Source of the DNA: CAVVST01 sp963750995
GTDB taxonomy: Bacteria > Acidobacteriota > Vicinamibacteria > Vicinamibacterales > UBA2999
Length of the DNA stretch: 64,000 nt
Assembly: GCA_963750995.1 (NCBI GenBank)
Contig: CAVVST010000005.1
Coordinates: forward strand, 1,426,001 to 1,490,000
Reading direction: 5' to 3'
Shown here: one piece after another, positions 28,524 through 37,784 of the stretch
Position numbering within the stretch: the stretch's first letter is position 1
Layout of the letters: every line of letters begins with the position of its first letter
Notes under the pieces: generated by a model
Told to the model about the DNA's origin: nothing
Database searches by the model: none
The model's input: the letters and a program-made list of their open reading frames with translations, nothing else
Translations under genes and position numbers: made by a program

Positions 28524-29497
28524 TTCTTTACGTATTTCTTCAGCGCCATCCCGCCGGTCAGCGACCCGTAGATGGTGCCGCTGACATCGACGGCAACCCC
28601 TTCCTGCGATCCCTCCGGATCCGGATCGGGAATGAAGGTCGTCACCCTGCCGTCCTTCGCGCTGCCGATGGTGATGCCTTTGCGGAATCCGGGGTTGGTG
28701 GTCGCATCCGACTGGTGATCGGCCACGTAGAGCATGTCGTTGCGGTCGATGAAGACGCCGCTCGGCCGGCCGAACTGTTTCCACTCGTCGAGGAACGTGC
28801 CGTCCTGATCGAAGATCTGGATGCGATTGTTGCCGCGGTCGCCAACGAACAACCGGCCGCGCGAGTCCATCGCCAGCGCGTGGGGCGTCTCGAAGTCGCC
28901 CGGCGCGGTGCCCCGCTTGCCCCATGCCTTGATGAACCGGCCGTCTTTTGAGAACTTCAACACGCGCGCGTTCGAGGCGCCGCCATGGCCGTCGCCGACG
29001 AAGATGTCGCCGGTCGGTGCGACCAGGACGGCGGACGGCATGTTGAAGGTGTCGGGACCGTCGCCCGCCACGCCTGCCTTGCCCAGCGTCATCAGCACCT
29101 TGCCGTCCTGACCGAACTTGAACACCTGGTGGCCCTTGCCGTTCCGGCGGGGATCCTTGCCGTCGGGGCCTTCACCGTCGGTGATCCAGATGTTGCCGTC
29201 GCGATCGATGTGAATCCCGTGCGGCCGGATGAACATGCCGGCGCCGAGACTTCTGACAGCCCGGCCCGAAGCGTCGAACTTCAGGATCGGCGCGACGGTC
29301 GATCCGACGCAGTCGTTGGCGCCGCAGCGTTCGAACACCCAGACGCTCGAGCCGTCGCGATCGATCGTGATGCCCGCCGTCGATCCGACCTTGCGGCCGT
29401 CGGGCATCTTGAAGTGGTCGGCGACGGTGGTATAGGAATTCTGCTGGGCGGCGACGACCGCGGTGCACGCAAGGAGCGCGATGGCCGTCAGTCGCAC
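28520..29497 (-). CDS. Secreted NHL-repeat beta-propeller protein
   Basis: 325 aa with a signal peptide (MRLTAIALLACTAVVAAQ). It has six NHL-type blades, for example GITIDRDGSSVWVFERCG, GIHIDRDGNIWITDG, SAVLVAPTGDIFVGDGHGG, ALAMDSRGRLFVGDRGNNR and GVFIDRNDMLYVADHQ. The order and the His/Asp-rich loops resemble peptidyl-alpha-hydroxyglycine alpha-amidating lyase-like propellers, although the enzymatic role in bacteria is not established, so I leave the function open. It lies 4 bp downstream of the metallopeptidase-like gene, probably in one transcript. Its 3' end overlaps the stop of the kinase remnant on the other strand. Confidence 0.82.
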   Translation of the reverse strand: MRLTAIALLACTAVVAAQQNSYTTVADHFKMPDGRKVGSTAGITIDRDGSSVWVFERCGANDCVGSTVAPILKFDASGRAVRSLGAGMFIRPHGIHIDRDGNIWITDGEGPDGKDPRRNGKGHQVFKFGQDGKVLMTLGKAGVAGDGPDTFNMPSAVLVAPTGDIFVGDGHGGASNARVLKFSKDGRFIKAWGKRGTAPGDFETPHALAMDSRGRLFVGDRGNNRIQIFDQDGTFLDEWKQFGRPSGVFIDRNDMLYVADHQSDATTNPGFRKGITIGSAKDGRVTTFIPDPDPEGSQEGVAVDVSGTIYGSLTGGMALKKYVKN

Positions 29498-29501
29498 GGA
29501 G

Positions 29502-30323
29502 TTATGCGGCGCGGAGCGTGCCTTCGAGCAGCAGCCGGCGCGAGGTGCTCTGGAGGAATTCGCGCGTCACCAGGTCGTCGTCGGTGAAGCTGGTCACCAC
29601 GCGCGGCACCTTCAGCGGCTCGACACGGCAGCTGGCTTCCACCGGTGGCGGCGGCTGCGGGTCGAGCACCTCGGTGTAGCGCTGCGGATACGACGGGAAA
29701 CCCTTGAAGGCGGTGCCGGCAATCCTGCCGAACCGGTCAGTCAGTTCATCGAAGTTGTAGTGCAGGAAGTCCGTAAGCGCGGGATCCGGCTTCGTGTCGA
29801 GATACTGGTTCACCATCTCGACCACGTCGGTGAAAAAGCGGTCGCCGTGGCAATTCGCCGAGTAGGTGCCGTCCGCCTTCTCCATCCGGCGGATGCCGGG
29901 GCGCGCGGGGTCGATGTGATACAGCTCGTGCACGATCGTATCGAGCTTGGCCACCCAGTTCGGCTGTCCGCGGTAGTGGACCTGCTTCCGCGACCGGGAC
30001 AGGATCTGATCGGTAAACCGCGGCAACGTGAACGAGACCATGTAGTCGATCGACTTCTCTTCGACCGTCACCGACGGCGACTTCGTCACGAACCACTCGG
30101 AGCGGCGCGTCAGCCGGCCGGTGGTGCGGTCGCGCCAGAAATAGTAACCGGGCTCGCTGGGCGGCAGGCACACGCAGTGGCAGGTGGCATATGCACCCTC
30201 GGCGCTCGTGCGGCCGGACCGCGCGAAGACCAGCACCTTGTTCATGTCGATGAACGACAGCGTAGGCACACGTGCCACGATGTCTTGCATGAGCAGAGAA
30301 AGCCGCTCCGTGTAATTGATCAT
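29502..30323 (-). CDS. Putative metallopeptidase-like protein with HELYH motif
   Basis: 273 aa, no signal peptide. The central TIVHELYHIDPARPG contains an HExxH zinc motif, and a further ligand could come from the downstream CHGDRF or DVVEMV segments. The N-terminal half has a Cys/His cluster CHCVCLP. I recognise the general look of 'putative metallopeptidase' proteins found in bacteria and phage but cannot assign a substrate. The C-terminal tail (SFTDDDLVTREFLQSTSRRL) is charged. It is the first gene of a two-gene unit with the NHL protein. A TATAAT box on the minus strand at 30417-30422 would give a leader of about 85 nt. Confidence 0.6.
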   Translation of the reverse strand: MINYTERLSLLMQDIVARVPTLSFIDMNKVLVFARSGRTSAEGAYATCHCVCLPPSEPGYYFWRDRTTGRLTRRSEWFVTKSPSVTVEEKSIDYMVSFTLPRFTDQILSRSRKQVHYRGQPNWVAKLDTIVHELYHIDPARPGIRRMEKADGTYSANCHGDRFFTDVVEMVNQYLDTKPDPALTDFLHYNFDELTDRFGRIAGTAFKGFPSYPQRYTEVLDPQPPPPVEASCRVEPLKVPRVVTSFTDDDLVTREFLQSTSRRLLLEGTLRAA

Positions 30324-30416
30324 GCAGCGTTGCTGGATCGCGCGCGGCGAGACACTACGGCCCTGCCGCGAGGTTTCCGGTACGTTCAGTTGTGCGAAAG
30401 GTTACGAGCCGCGACG

Positions 30417-30422
30417 ATTATA
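30417..30422 (-). promoter_or_regulatory. TATAAT -10 box (minus strand)
   Basis: On the minus strand the sequence reads GCTTATATAATCGTCGCGG, about 95 bp before the ATG at 30323. It is the only consensus-like box in the 164-bp gap between mtgA and this gene. Confidence 0.45.
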
Positions 30423-30487
30423 TAAGCGATCTCGGTATACCGCTGGCGCGGCTGCACTGAGCCGTTAAATTTTTTTTTGCGAAATTG

Positions 30488-31351
30488 TTACGGCTGGGGT
30501 GCGGAGTCGGGGGAAGGTGTTGGGAAGGGAGACGGTTCGGGCGCGGGCTGTGCCTCTGCGGGCAATTCTGGCTCAGCCGTAGTGTCGTCTGACGGCTCAT
30601 CGTTCTCGGCAGTCGCATCGCCGGCCGGCACGTTCGTTTCCGAGGATGCCGTCGCCGCATCAGGCACAACCGCGACGGGCACGGGCGCCGGCGGCGTTAC
30701 GTCGCCCATGCGCCCCAGGATGATCCGCTGCCGCGCCTGCAGCCGCGCCGTCGGCCGCGCCGGGTTGAGGACGCGGGGATTGATGATCGCGCCCGCGAGC
30801 AGCGCCGCCTGCTGGCGACTCAACGCCGACGCCGGGATCCCGAAATACGCGCGCGCCGCCGCTTCCGCGCCCCAGATGCCGTCGCCCCACTCGATCACGT
30901 TCAGGTAAATCTCGAAGATGCGCGCCTTTGACAGCGCCGCTTCGAGCCGCCGCGCGATGATCAGCTCGCGCAGCTTCCGCAGTGGGTCACGCGACGGCGA
31001 CAGGTACAGGTTCTTTGCCAGCTGCTGCGTGATGGTGCTGGCTCCGCGGACGGCACGCCCCTGCTCCCAGTTGACTTCGATCGACTTTCGAAGTTCCTCG
31101 AGGTCAACCCCCTCGTGGTCCCAGAATGCGGCGTCCTCCGCCACCAGCACTGCCCGTTTCAGGTTCTGCGAGATGCGCGAGTACGGTACCCAGCGCTGCA
31201 CGCGGCGCGTTGACTTCCCTTCACGCGCCGCCTCGGCGGCCCGCATCTCCATCCAGGCGGTCGAAGGGGGGTTGCTCTTTGCCAGGACGCGGACATCCGG
31301 CAGCGTCAGGTATACGTACGCGACGACCGCGAACCCGGCGGCCGCTGCCAC
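30488..31351 (-). CDS. mtgA: Monofunctional peptidoglycan glycosyltransferase MtgA
   Basis: GT51 transglycosylase that polymerises lipid II into glycan strands at the inner membrane. After the membrane anchor (GFAVVAYVYLTLPDV) come the GT51 motifs: VAEDAAFWDHEGVD (catalytic Glu), GASTITQQLAKNLYL, RKLRELIIARRLEAALSK, EIYLNVIEWGDGIWGAEAAA and YFGIPASALSRQQAALLAG. It ends in a low-complexity acidic and Pro/Ala tail of about 65 aa that the family normally lacks. No ATG exists in frame; the GTG at 31351 is the best start, though the conserved membrane-proximal part seems to begin some codons earlier (SWRACLVAAAAG), overlapping the end of the M48 gene. Last gene of the long minus-strand cluster. 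Confidence 0.92.
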   Translation of the reverse strand: MAAAAGFAVVAYVYLTLPDVRVLAKSNPPSTAWMEMRAAEAAREGKSTRRVQRWVPYSRISQNLKRAVLVAEDAAFWDHEGVDLEELRKSIEVNWEQGRAVRGASTITQQLAKNLYLSPSRDPLRKLRELIIARRLEAALSKARIFEIYLNVIEWGDGIWGAEAAARAYFGIPASALSRQQAALLAGAIINPRVLNPARPTARLQARQRIILGRMGDVTPPAPVPVAVVPDAATASSETNVPAGDATAENDEPSDDTTAEPELPAEAQPAPEPSPFPTPSPDSAPQP

Positions 31352-31383
31352 CAGGCATGCCCGCCATGACCCAGCTCTTCGGC

Positions 31384-32904
31384 TTAGCCACGCACGACTA
31401 TTTTGATCCGGGTGCCCGGTTGCGGCTGCGACGTCGGCGAGGCCTGGTTCATGACCGCCAGCGTCGCCGGCTTGATGGCGCCGCCCGACCGTTCGGCGAT
31501 CGACTGCCAGGTGTCCCCCGCGCGGACGACATAGATATCCACGCGATCCGGTCGGATGTCTTCCGCCTCGGCGGCCGAGAGCGGCCTGAACGATCGGATG
31601 CTCGACGAAAACGCCTGGTCAGCCTGGGAGAACACGTTGGGCGCGGCGAGGCCGGCGATCAGATATACGTCCTTGCCGTGCATGACGTGCCCGACCCTCG
31701 TGGTGACGGCGCCCAGCCCTTCCATCTGTCCCTGGTAAACACCGACAAACGCCTCCAGCCCGTTGATCGTCGTCCGGCCGCCGTCAACCGCGCGGAAGCC
31801 GGCGTTGTTCATATCGTTCAGCGCGATCTCCTGGATGTTACGCCCCTGCGGCTTCTGGACGCCCTGGAGCAGCATGAACACGTCCGCGCCCGGGGCCTTG
31901 ACGACCACCTGCTGCGGGCTGTTGGCAATCTCCCACTTGTCGGGGAAATCAATCCTGAAACGCAGCACCGGGTGCAGGAAGACGTTGCCGCGCGCCAGCC
32001 CTTGCTCCGGGTTGTCGCCGTAGAGGAGGCCGTCGATGCGCTGCCACAAGGCGTCGCGGTTGGTGGCGAACGGGGTGCCCTTGGCCTTCAGCGTTTCGAC
32101 CGTCGGCTGGATGTCCTTGACGCGCGTCAGCGGATCCGGATGCGTGGACAGCCAGTTCGGCACGCCCCGCCGATCGCCCGCGGCTTCGTCGAGACGTCCC
32201 AGCGTCGACAAGAACCCCGGCACCGCCGCCGGGTCCCACCCGAGGGTGGATTCGTACTTCGCCCCGAGCTCGTCGGCCTGCAGCTCGTCGTCGCGCCCGT
32301 ACTTCAGGAACAGCACGCCGAGCGCCTGCCCCGTGAGCTCGCCGAACGGCCGCGCCGCGGGCACGAAGATGCCCAGCGCCACCAGGCCAACCTGACCCGA
32401 GACCTGACGGGTGTACTGCTGCGCGGAGTGACGCGCGGTGACGTGGCCGATCTCGTGGCCGAGGACGCCGGCGAGCTCCGCCTCGTTATCGAGGAAGGGC
32501 ATGATGCCGCGCGTTATGTAGATGCTGCCGCCCGGGATGGCGAACGCGTTGACGGCCGGCACGTCCACCACCGTGAAGCGCCACGGCAGATTCGGCCGCT
32601 CCGAAATCTTCGCCATCTTCATCCCGATCGCGCTGACGTATTCCTGCAGCGCGGGGTCGTTGTAGACGCCCATCTCCTGCTTGATCTGCGGATCGGATTC
32701 CTGCGCGATGGAGATTTCCTGCGCCTCGCTCATGAGCGAGAGCTCGCGGCGGCCGGTGACGGGGTTGGTGGCGCATGCGACAGCGCACGCAACCACGAAG
32801 CAGGATCGCTGGTAGCCGAGTTCGGCGTCGAAGGCGTCAGGTCTGCGGCTCGGCTTTTCGCTCGTTTTGCAAGATCGACGCCTGCTCGAACACGCCCAGC
32901 GCAT
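31384..32904 (-). CDS. M48-family zinc metallopeptidase with C-terminal LysM-like domain
   Basis: Periplasmic BepA/YfgC-like peptidase. It has GHEIGHVTARHSAQQY (HExxH zinc site), followed by ELQADELGAKY with the third ligand Glu. The C-terminal domain DRVDIYVVRAGDTWQSIA.. resembles LysM and could hold it at the cell wall. A lipoprotein-like signal (CFVVACAVACATNPVTGRR) is visible, but no good start codon precedes it in frame: the ATG at 32904 lies inside the upstream gene and the GTG at 32796 leaves too short a leader. A small indel near 32800-32830 may therefore have damaged the N-terminus. Upstream aldolase gene overlaps; mtgA follows 32 bp later, so a cell-wall or envelope-quality role is likely. 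Confidence 0.85.
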   Translation of the reverse strand: MRWACSSRRRSCKTSEKPSRRPDAFDAELGYQRSCFVVACAVACATNPVTGRRELSLMSEAQEISIAQESDPQIKQEMGVYNDPALQEYVSAIGMKMAKISERPNLPWRFTVVDVPAVNAFAIPGGSIYITRGIMPFLDNEAELAGVLGHEIGHVTARHSAQQYTRQVSGQVGLVALGIFVPAARPFGELTGQALGVLFLKYGRDDELQADELGAKYESTLGWDPAAVPGFLSTLGRLDEAAGDRRGVPNWLSTHPDPLTRVKDIQPTVETLKAKGTPFATNRDALWQRIDGLLYGDNPEQGLARGNVFLHPVLRFRIDFPDKWEIANSPQQVVVKAPGADVFMLLQGVQKPQGRNIQEIALNDMNNAGFRAVDGGRTTINGLEAFVGVYQGQMEGLGAVTTRVGHVMHGKDVYLIAGLAAPNVFSQADQAFSSSIRSFRPLSAAEAEDIRPDRVDIYVVRAGDTWQSIAERSGGAIKPATLAVMNQASPTSQPQPGTRIKIVVRG

Positions 32905-33781
32905 CGAGCTGGACGCGCAACATATCGACGACCTCCGGCGACACCGGCACGAGCGGTGCGCGCGGCGCGCCGGCCGCGAATCCCATCAGCTGCAGCGCGG
33001 CCTTGAGCCCGGGCACGCCGTACTGGGCGCCGACGGCGCGTGCGAGCGGCATCAGGCGGCGCTGCAGCGCCCGTGCTTCCTCGAGCCGGTCTTCTTCGAC
33101 CAGCGCAGCCAGGCTGACCACTTCGCGCGGCACCAGCGCGGCAAGCGCCAGCATGCCGCCGTCGCATCCGGCGCAGAGCGCGTGGACGAACGTTGCCGCC
33201 GAGCCGGCGAGTACCGAAAATTCGTCGGGCGTTCGCGAGACATATTCGGCAATCTGGCCGATGTCGCTCCCCGATTCCTTGATGCCGACGATATTCGCGT
33301 GTTCAGCCAGCGTCGCCACCACATCCGGCACGAGGTTGACGCCGGTATACACGGTGACGTTGTAGAGCAGCACCGGTACCGGCGACGCGTCCGCCACCTC
33401 GAGGTAGTAGCGCTCGAACGCCTCGGCGTTCATCTGCGGTTTGAAAAACGACGGGGTGCGGACGAGCACGGCATCGGCACCTGCCGCCGCCGCGCGCCTG
33501 GTCGCCGCAATCGTCGCCCTGGTGGATTCGCGCCCGGTGCCGGCAATCAGCGGCCGCTGGCTGGGCATCTCCGAGCGGACGATATCGAGCATCATGTCCG
33601 CTTCGGCATCGTCGAGCTGTGGCGCTTCGCCGTTCGAACCGAGGACGACGAGACCGCTGAGCGGCGTGGTCATCCAGCGCGCCACGTTGCCGCGCACGCC
33701 CTTTTCGTCGATGGTGCCGTCGGCCAGGAATGGCGTCACGATCGGAGTGAACATCCCCGTGAAACGTCCGGGCGCCGTCAT
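32837..33781 (-). CDS. DapA-superfamily aldolase, closest to 4-hydroxy-2-oxoglutarate aldolase
   Basis: 314 aa class I aldolase of the dihydrodipicolinate-synthase superfamily. The Schiff-base lysine is in NIVGIKESGSD, and the catalytic Tyr in LLYNVTVYTG. The phosphate/carboxylate loop reads VVLGSNGEAPQL rather than the GTTGE of true DapA; with RPLIAGTGRESTRATI, VLAGSAATF and YGVPGLKAALQLMG it follows the pattern of 4-hydroxy-2-oxoglutarate aldolases (HOGA1 type), which split that compound to pyruvate and glyoxylate in hydroxyproline breakdown. So an annotation as DapA for lysine synthesis would probably be wrong (inference from motifs). The ATG overlaps the stop of the permease gene (ATGA), placing it in the peptide-transporter operon. 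Confidence 0.85.
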   Translation of the reverse strand: MTAPGRFTGMFTPIVTPFLADGTIDEKGVRGNVARWMTTPLSGLVVLGSNGEAPQLDDAEADMMLDIVRSEMPSQRPLIAGTGRESTRATIAATRRAAAAGADAVLVRTPSFFKPQMNAEAFERYYLEVADASPVPVLLYNVTVYTGVNLVPDVVATLAEHANIVGIKESGSDIGQIAEYVSRTPDEFSVLAGSAATFVHALCAGCDGGMLALAALVPREVVSLAALVEEDRLEEARALQRRLMPLARAVGAQYGVPGLKAALQLMGFAAGAPRAPLVPVSPEVVDMLRVQLDALGVFEQASILQNERKAEPQT

Positions 33782-34762
33782 GGCTCCAATTGTACAGGCG
33801 CGCGGCCGGTTCCCTGCACCGCGAGGTTCACGGCGAGGACGACGACGAAGATCGCGGCGGCCGGCGCCAGCATCCAGGGCGCGTCGGCGAGCAGCGAGAC
33901 GTTCGCCGCGTCCTGCAGCATCGTGCCCCACGTCGGCACCGTCTCGGGAAAGCCGAGGCCGACGTACGACAGCGTCGCTTCCGCCAGGATGAATGCCGGC
34001 AGCAGCAGCGTCGCCTGGACGCGCGAGATAGCCGCGGGCCGCCGGCAGCAGGTGACGCAGCAGGATGCGCGACGGCGGCGCGCCCAGCGCGTGGCCGGCG
34101 ATCGCGTAGTCGCGCTCGCGCTCCGACGCGATGATCGCGCGCACGCCGCGGGCGACGATCGGCCAGCCAAGCAGCGCGAAGATGCCGCCGAGCAGCACGA
34201 ACACGGTGGCAGCCGGCAGCACCAGCGGCATCACCGCGCGCAGTGCCAGCGCGACGTAGATCGCCGGCAGGACCAGCACGAAATCGGTGAAGCGCGACAA
34301 CAGGTCGTCCACCGTTCCGCCGGCGTAGCCGGCCACGCCGCCAATCAGCGCGCCGATCGCCAGCGCCAGCACGGTAGAGACCACGGCCAGTGCCAGCGAG
34401 GCACGCGCGCCGTACAGCAGCCGCGAGAACGTGTCGCGGCCGAACCGATCGGCGCCGAGCAGGAGCAGCGGGCCGCCTTCTGTCTCGGGAACGGTGACGA
34501 GACGGCCGTCGGTGAACCATCGCAGCCGGGCGGGATGTTCGCGATCTTCCTCAAATCGGCGTTCGAGCCGGCTCACGAGCCGCAGCGGATAAATATGGAA
34601 ACCTGCCGCGCCGAAGCCTTCTGGCGCCAGCAGGCGGAGGGGGGTAGGCGGCGCGTAGAGCAGATCGTCGAACACGCGGTCAGGCGGGCTTGGCGCCAGC
34701 CAGGGCGCCGCCGCGGCCACCAGGATGACGATCGCCAGGAGCAGCTGACCGGCGCGTTTCAC
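33778..34762 (-). pseudogene. Peptide ABC transporter permease (DppC/OppC-like), one frameshift
   Basis: Inner-membrane permease. The GTG at 34762 overlaps the stop of the upstream permease. A first helix (GQLLLAIVILVAAAAPWLAP) is followed by GADRFGRDTFSRLLYGARAS, the usual DppC signature, then GGVAGYAGGTVDDLLSRFTD and ERERDYAIAGHALGAPPSRI, the EAA loop contacting the ATPases. At LLPAARGYLA the frame breaks. Removing one base at 34021 gives VQATLLLPAFILAEATLSYV, GFPETVPTWGTML and the normal end at 33778. Everything else is intact, so this is a fresh lesion or a sequence error. No ATPase genes (DppD/F) are in the cluster. Confidence 0.82.
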
Positions 34763-35720
34763 GCCGCCTCCCGAACACGGGGATCGGCGGCGGCCAGCAG
34801 CAGATCGCCAACCAGGCTGCCGAACGCGAGAAAGAACCCGCCCATCGCCGCGCATCCCGCCACCAGGTAAACGTCGCGCGCGCGCAGCGCTTCGTACATC
34901 AGGCGCCCGAGTCCGGGCCAGGCGGTGACGAACTCCACGACGAACGACCCGGAGAGCAGCGCGCCGATCGCCAGGCCGTAGACTGCGCAGATCGGCCGCA
35001 GCGACACCCGCCAGGCGTGGCGGACGATGACGTCGTGCGGCGCGACGCCGCGCGCGAGCGCCGCGACGGTAAACGGCTGGTGCAGCGCGTCGGTGATCGA
35101 CTGCGACTGCAGCCGCTCGAAGGTTGCCGCGATCGGCAGCGCCAGCGCGAGCGCCGGGAGCGGCAGGTGCCTCGCGACGTCGAGCACCCAGGCCGACCAG
35201 CTCATCTCCAGCACCCCCGCCGTCGTCATCCCGCCCGGCGGGAGCACGCGCGTCGTTGCGGCGATGAAAACCAGGAAGAGCGACGTGAGCAGCGGCGGCA
35301 CTGACAGAAAGACGAGAGACGCCCCGCGCACGAACGCCGCGGCGGCGCCGCGGCGGCTGCCGGTGAAGATGCCGAGCGGAATGCCCAGCAGCGTCGCGGC
35401 GGTCAGGGCAACCAGCGCCAGCGCCGCGGTGTTGGCCGCGGCGCGCCCGATCAGACCGCGAACCGGGCGGTTGTAGAGAAACGAGTCGCCGAACTCGAAC
35501 CGCAGCGGCGCGGCCGGCCCAGAGCACCAGCTGTTCCACCGGGCTGCGATCGAGGTCGAAGCGCGCGCGGGTCGCCGGCGATCTCGCTGGGCGTGGCAAA
35601 GGGGCCGAGCTGCGCCGTGACGTCGCCCGGCGCCAGCCGCGCCAGCACCAGCGAGGCCGACGAGACGACCATCACAAGGACCAGGGCAAAGATCAGCCGC
35701 CGCGCGAGAAATCTAGCCAC
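34759..35720 (-). pseudogene. Peptide ABC transporter permease (DppB/OppB-like), two frameshifts
   Basis: The start GTG at 35720 gives MARFLARRLIFALVLVMVVS, the standard first helix, then LARLAPGDVTAQLGP. The frame shifts near 35570 (to RARFDLDRSPVEQLVLW) and again near 35513 (to APLRFEFGDSFLYNRPVRG). From there it is open to the end: IGRAAANTAALALVALTAA, GVAPHDVIVRHAWRVSLRP (EAA loop) and SFVVEFVTAWPGLGRLMYEA, a strong DppB motif. Only single bases disturb it. It is preceded by the substrate-binding-protein gene and a REP-like element at 35759. Confidence 0.8.
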
Positions 35721-35758
35721 GTTGCGCAGTCGTTCCAGTCGTGGCGGTCGTGACGTCG

Positions 35759-35785
35759 TAGTGTCCGGCTTCAGCCGGACGTTCA
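35759..35785. repeat. REP-like palindrome, GTCCGGCTTCAGCCGGAC family, copy 1
   Basis: GTCCGGCT (35763-35770) and AGCCGGAC (35773-35780) pair perfectly around a TC loop; the flank reads TAGT on one side and GTTCA on the other. The TGA stop of the binding-protein gene (35783-35785) sits on its edge. The same core and TAGT flank recur at 60684-60775. Confidence 0.8.
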
Positions 35786-37517
35786 TGGCGTCACACTCAA
35801 ACTGTCGGCGTTCCACAGCACCGGCGGCCGCAGCACCGACGGCACGACGCCGCCCAGCCGCGCGCTGTGCGCGTAGTACATCCGCGGCGCCGCGAAATAG
35901 AGCACCGGCAGGTTCTCGGCGAGGATCTGCTGCACCGCCCTGAACTGCATCTCGCGGCGGGCTCGGATCGAGCGCCGCCGCCTGCTCGAGCATCAGCGTG
36001 TCGATCGCGCCGCTCCCAGTCGGTGGCCGGCGCCTTCTGCGACATGTTCCAGAAGTGGCTCGAGCCCGAGCTGAGCCAGAAGTCCAGGTTGCCGGCCGGA
36101 TCCAGATCCGTCATCACCGGACGGTAGTACATCGCGTCGTAGTCGCACGCCTGGAGCACGCTGCACCAGCGCGCCCAGTTCCAGCGGCGCGATCTCGAGC
36201 GCGATGCCGACCCGCGCGAGCTCGTCGCGCACCACGGCGGTGCCGCGCTCGTACCACCCGATGCCGCGCTGGGTGATCACCGTGAAGCGCGCCTCGGTGC
36301 CTTTCGCGTCTTCCACGACGCCGTTGCCGTCGCGATCCTCGAGGCCGATCTCGCGCAGCAGCATCTTCGCGGTGTCGTCGTTGTGCGGATACCGCGGAAT
36401 GTCGGGCCAGAACCAGCGGGTGTTGCCGGGCGTGATCGGTCCCCACACCGGGACCGCGGCGCCGAGGAACACCGTCTCGGCAAACGCCTCCCGGTCCACC
36501 GCGTAGCGAGAGCGCCCGCCGGAACTCCGGGCGCGAAACGAACGCGAAGCGCGGATCCTTTCCCTTCACCTCGGGCTTCAGGCAGAACCAGAACGCGTCG
36601 GCATCGGGACCGACGCCCAGCTCGATCAGGCGAAGCCGCCCTTCCTCTTCCGCGCGCCGCACCGGCACGTAGTCCTCCGGGCGCAGCTCGCTCGACGTCA
36701 GGTCGGTTTCGCCCGACTGGATGCGCAGCAGCTCAGCGTTCTGCTCAGGGACGATCTGCAGGACGAGGCGATCGAGGTACGGGAGCGTGGCGCCGTCAGC
36801 GGCCTTGCGCCAGTAGCGCGGGTTGCGGTCGATGACGACGCGCTGCCCCGGCTGGTACTCGCGGAGCACGAACGGACCCGCGCCGACGACCTCCGCCGGC
36901 GGCGTGCTGGTGTCGTAGGCCGACGCAAAGGTGCCGGCGGTGAGCGCGGCTTCGAGCTTGTGCTTCGGCAGGATCGGCAGGCCGTCGAGCATCCGGATTC
37001 CCCGGCCCGACGGCGCCGCGAACGAAAAGACGACCGTTTGCGGATCCGGCGCGGCGGCGCGAAGCGGCTGGCCGCCGGCGCTCAGGCTGTCGGCGAGGAC
37101 GCTCTCGACCTTCGGATCGTAAACGGCGCGCAACGAGAACAGCACGTCCTCGGCGGTGAGCGGCATGCCGTCGGACCAGGTCAGTCCCGAGCGCAGGTGG
37201 ATGGTGTGGGTGCGGCCGTCCGCACTCGACTCCCACTTCTCGGCCAGCCAGGGTTCCAGCTCGAAGGTGGCGCGGTTGATGCGGACCAGCCGCGCCTGCA
37301 GCAACAGGCTCAGGAGCTCCGACGCCTGGTCGGCGGCGACGTAGCGATTGAAGGTGCGCGGCTCACCGCGGATCGACGCGACGATCTGGCCGCCGCGGGT
37401 GGCAGCCGGCGCCGGCGCAGGGTCCTCGCCCCCGCCCATCCTGAGGACGTAGACGAAGGCGGCGAGCAGCGCCGCGGTGACGAGGACGCCGACGAGACGG
37501 GGAGCCGCCGCCTTCAG
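35783..37517 (-). pseudogene. Family 5 peptide ABC transporter substrate-binding protein, at least four frameshifts
   Basis: Periplasmic peptide-binding protein, preceded by a membrane anchor (LVGVLVTAALLAAFVYVL). Readable in order: IRGEPRTFNRYV, WLAEKWESSADGRTHTIHL, GLTWSDGMPLTAEDVLFSL, GAGPFVLREYQPGQRVV, RNPRYWRK and FRRALS; after a +1 base at 36506, YAVDREAFAETVFLG and GPITPGNTRWFWPD. After a break near 36160, LQACDYDAMYYRP and LDFWLSSGSSHFWN; after another near 36020, IDTLMLEQAAALDP; and after an extra base near 35960, EMQFRAVQQILAENLPVLYF to the stop at 35783. The start is unclear: no ATG precedes the anchor in frame, and I place it at the CTG at 37517. Either a decayed gene or a badly called stretch of assembly. 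Confidence 0.78.
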
Positions 37518-37784
37518 ATTCCTGCTCCGGCGGTTAACTTCTTGGCCGCTTTCACGATTTCTGCAGATTTCAACATATCAGTGTGCAAATCACCGAGCGG
37601 CGCGCCGGCGCTGACGATTCTGTGGGCCAAGCGTCTGCCTCGCTGCCGCCAAAAAGCGGGTGCAGCCGCCGCGGCGTTCTCTCCCCTAAACACTTTCGGC
37701 TTCGACGTTTACTCCCGCTCAAGCATTCCGGCTGAGTTTGTGGCACCAACACTGCCATATCGACTGGTGACAACGGAGGAAAAA
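37518..37784. other. Divergent intergenic region
   Basis: 267 bp between the minus-strand transporter operon and the plus-strand HTH gene. It should carry both promoters. I find no convincing -10/-35 pair. A short frame on the minus strand opening ATGTTGAAATCTGCAG could be the true N-terminus of the binding protein if one more indel is allowed. Confidence 0.4.

Noticed and set aside
30449..30478. Plus-strand hairpin followed by nine T residues, like an intrinsic terminator
   Set aside because: No plus-strand gene ends before it; it lies in a minus-strand promoter region, so it is probably a chance structure.
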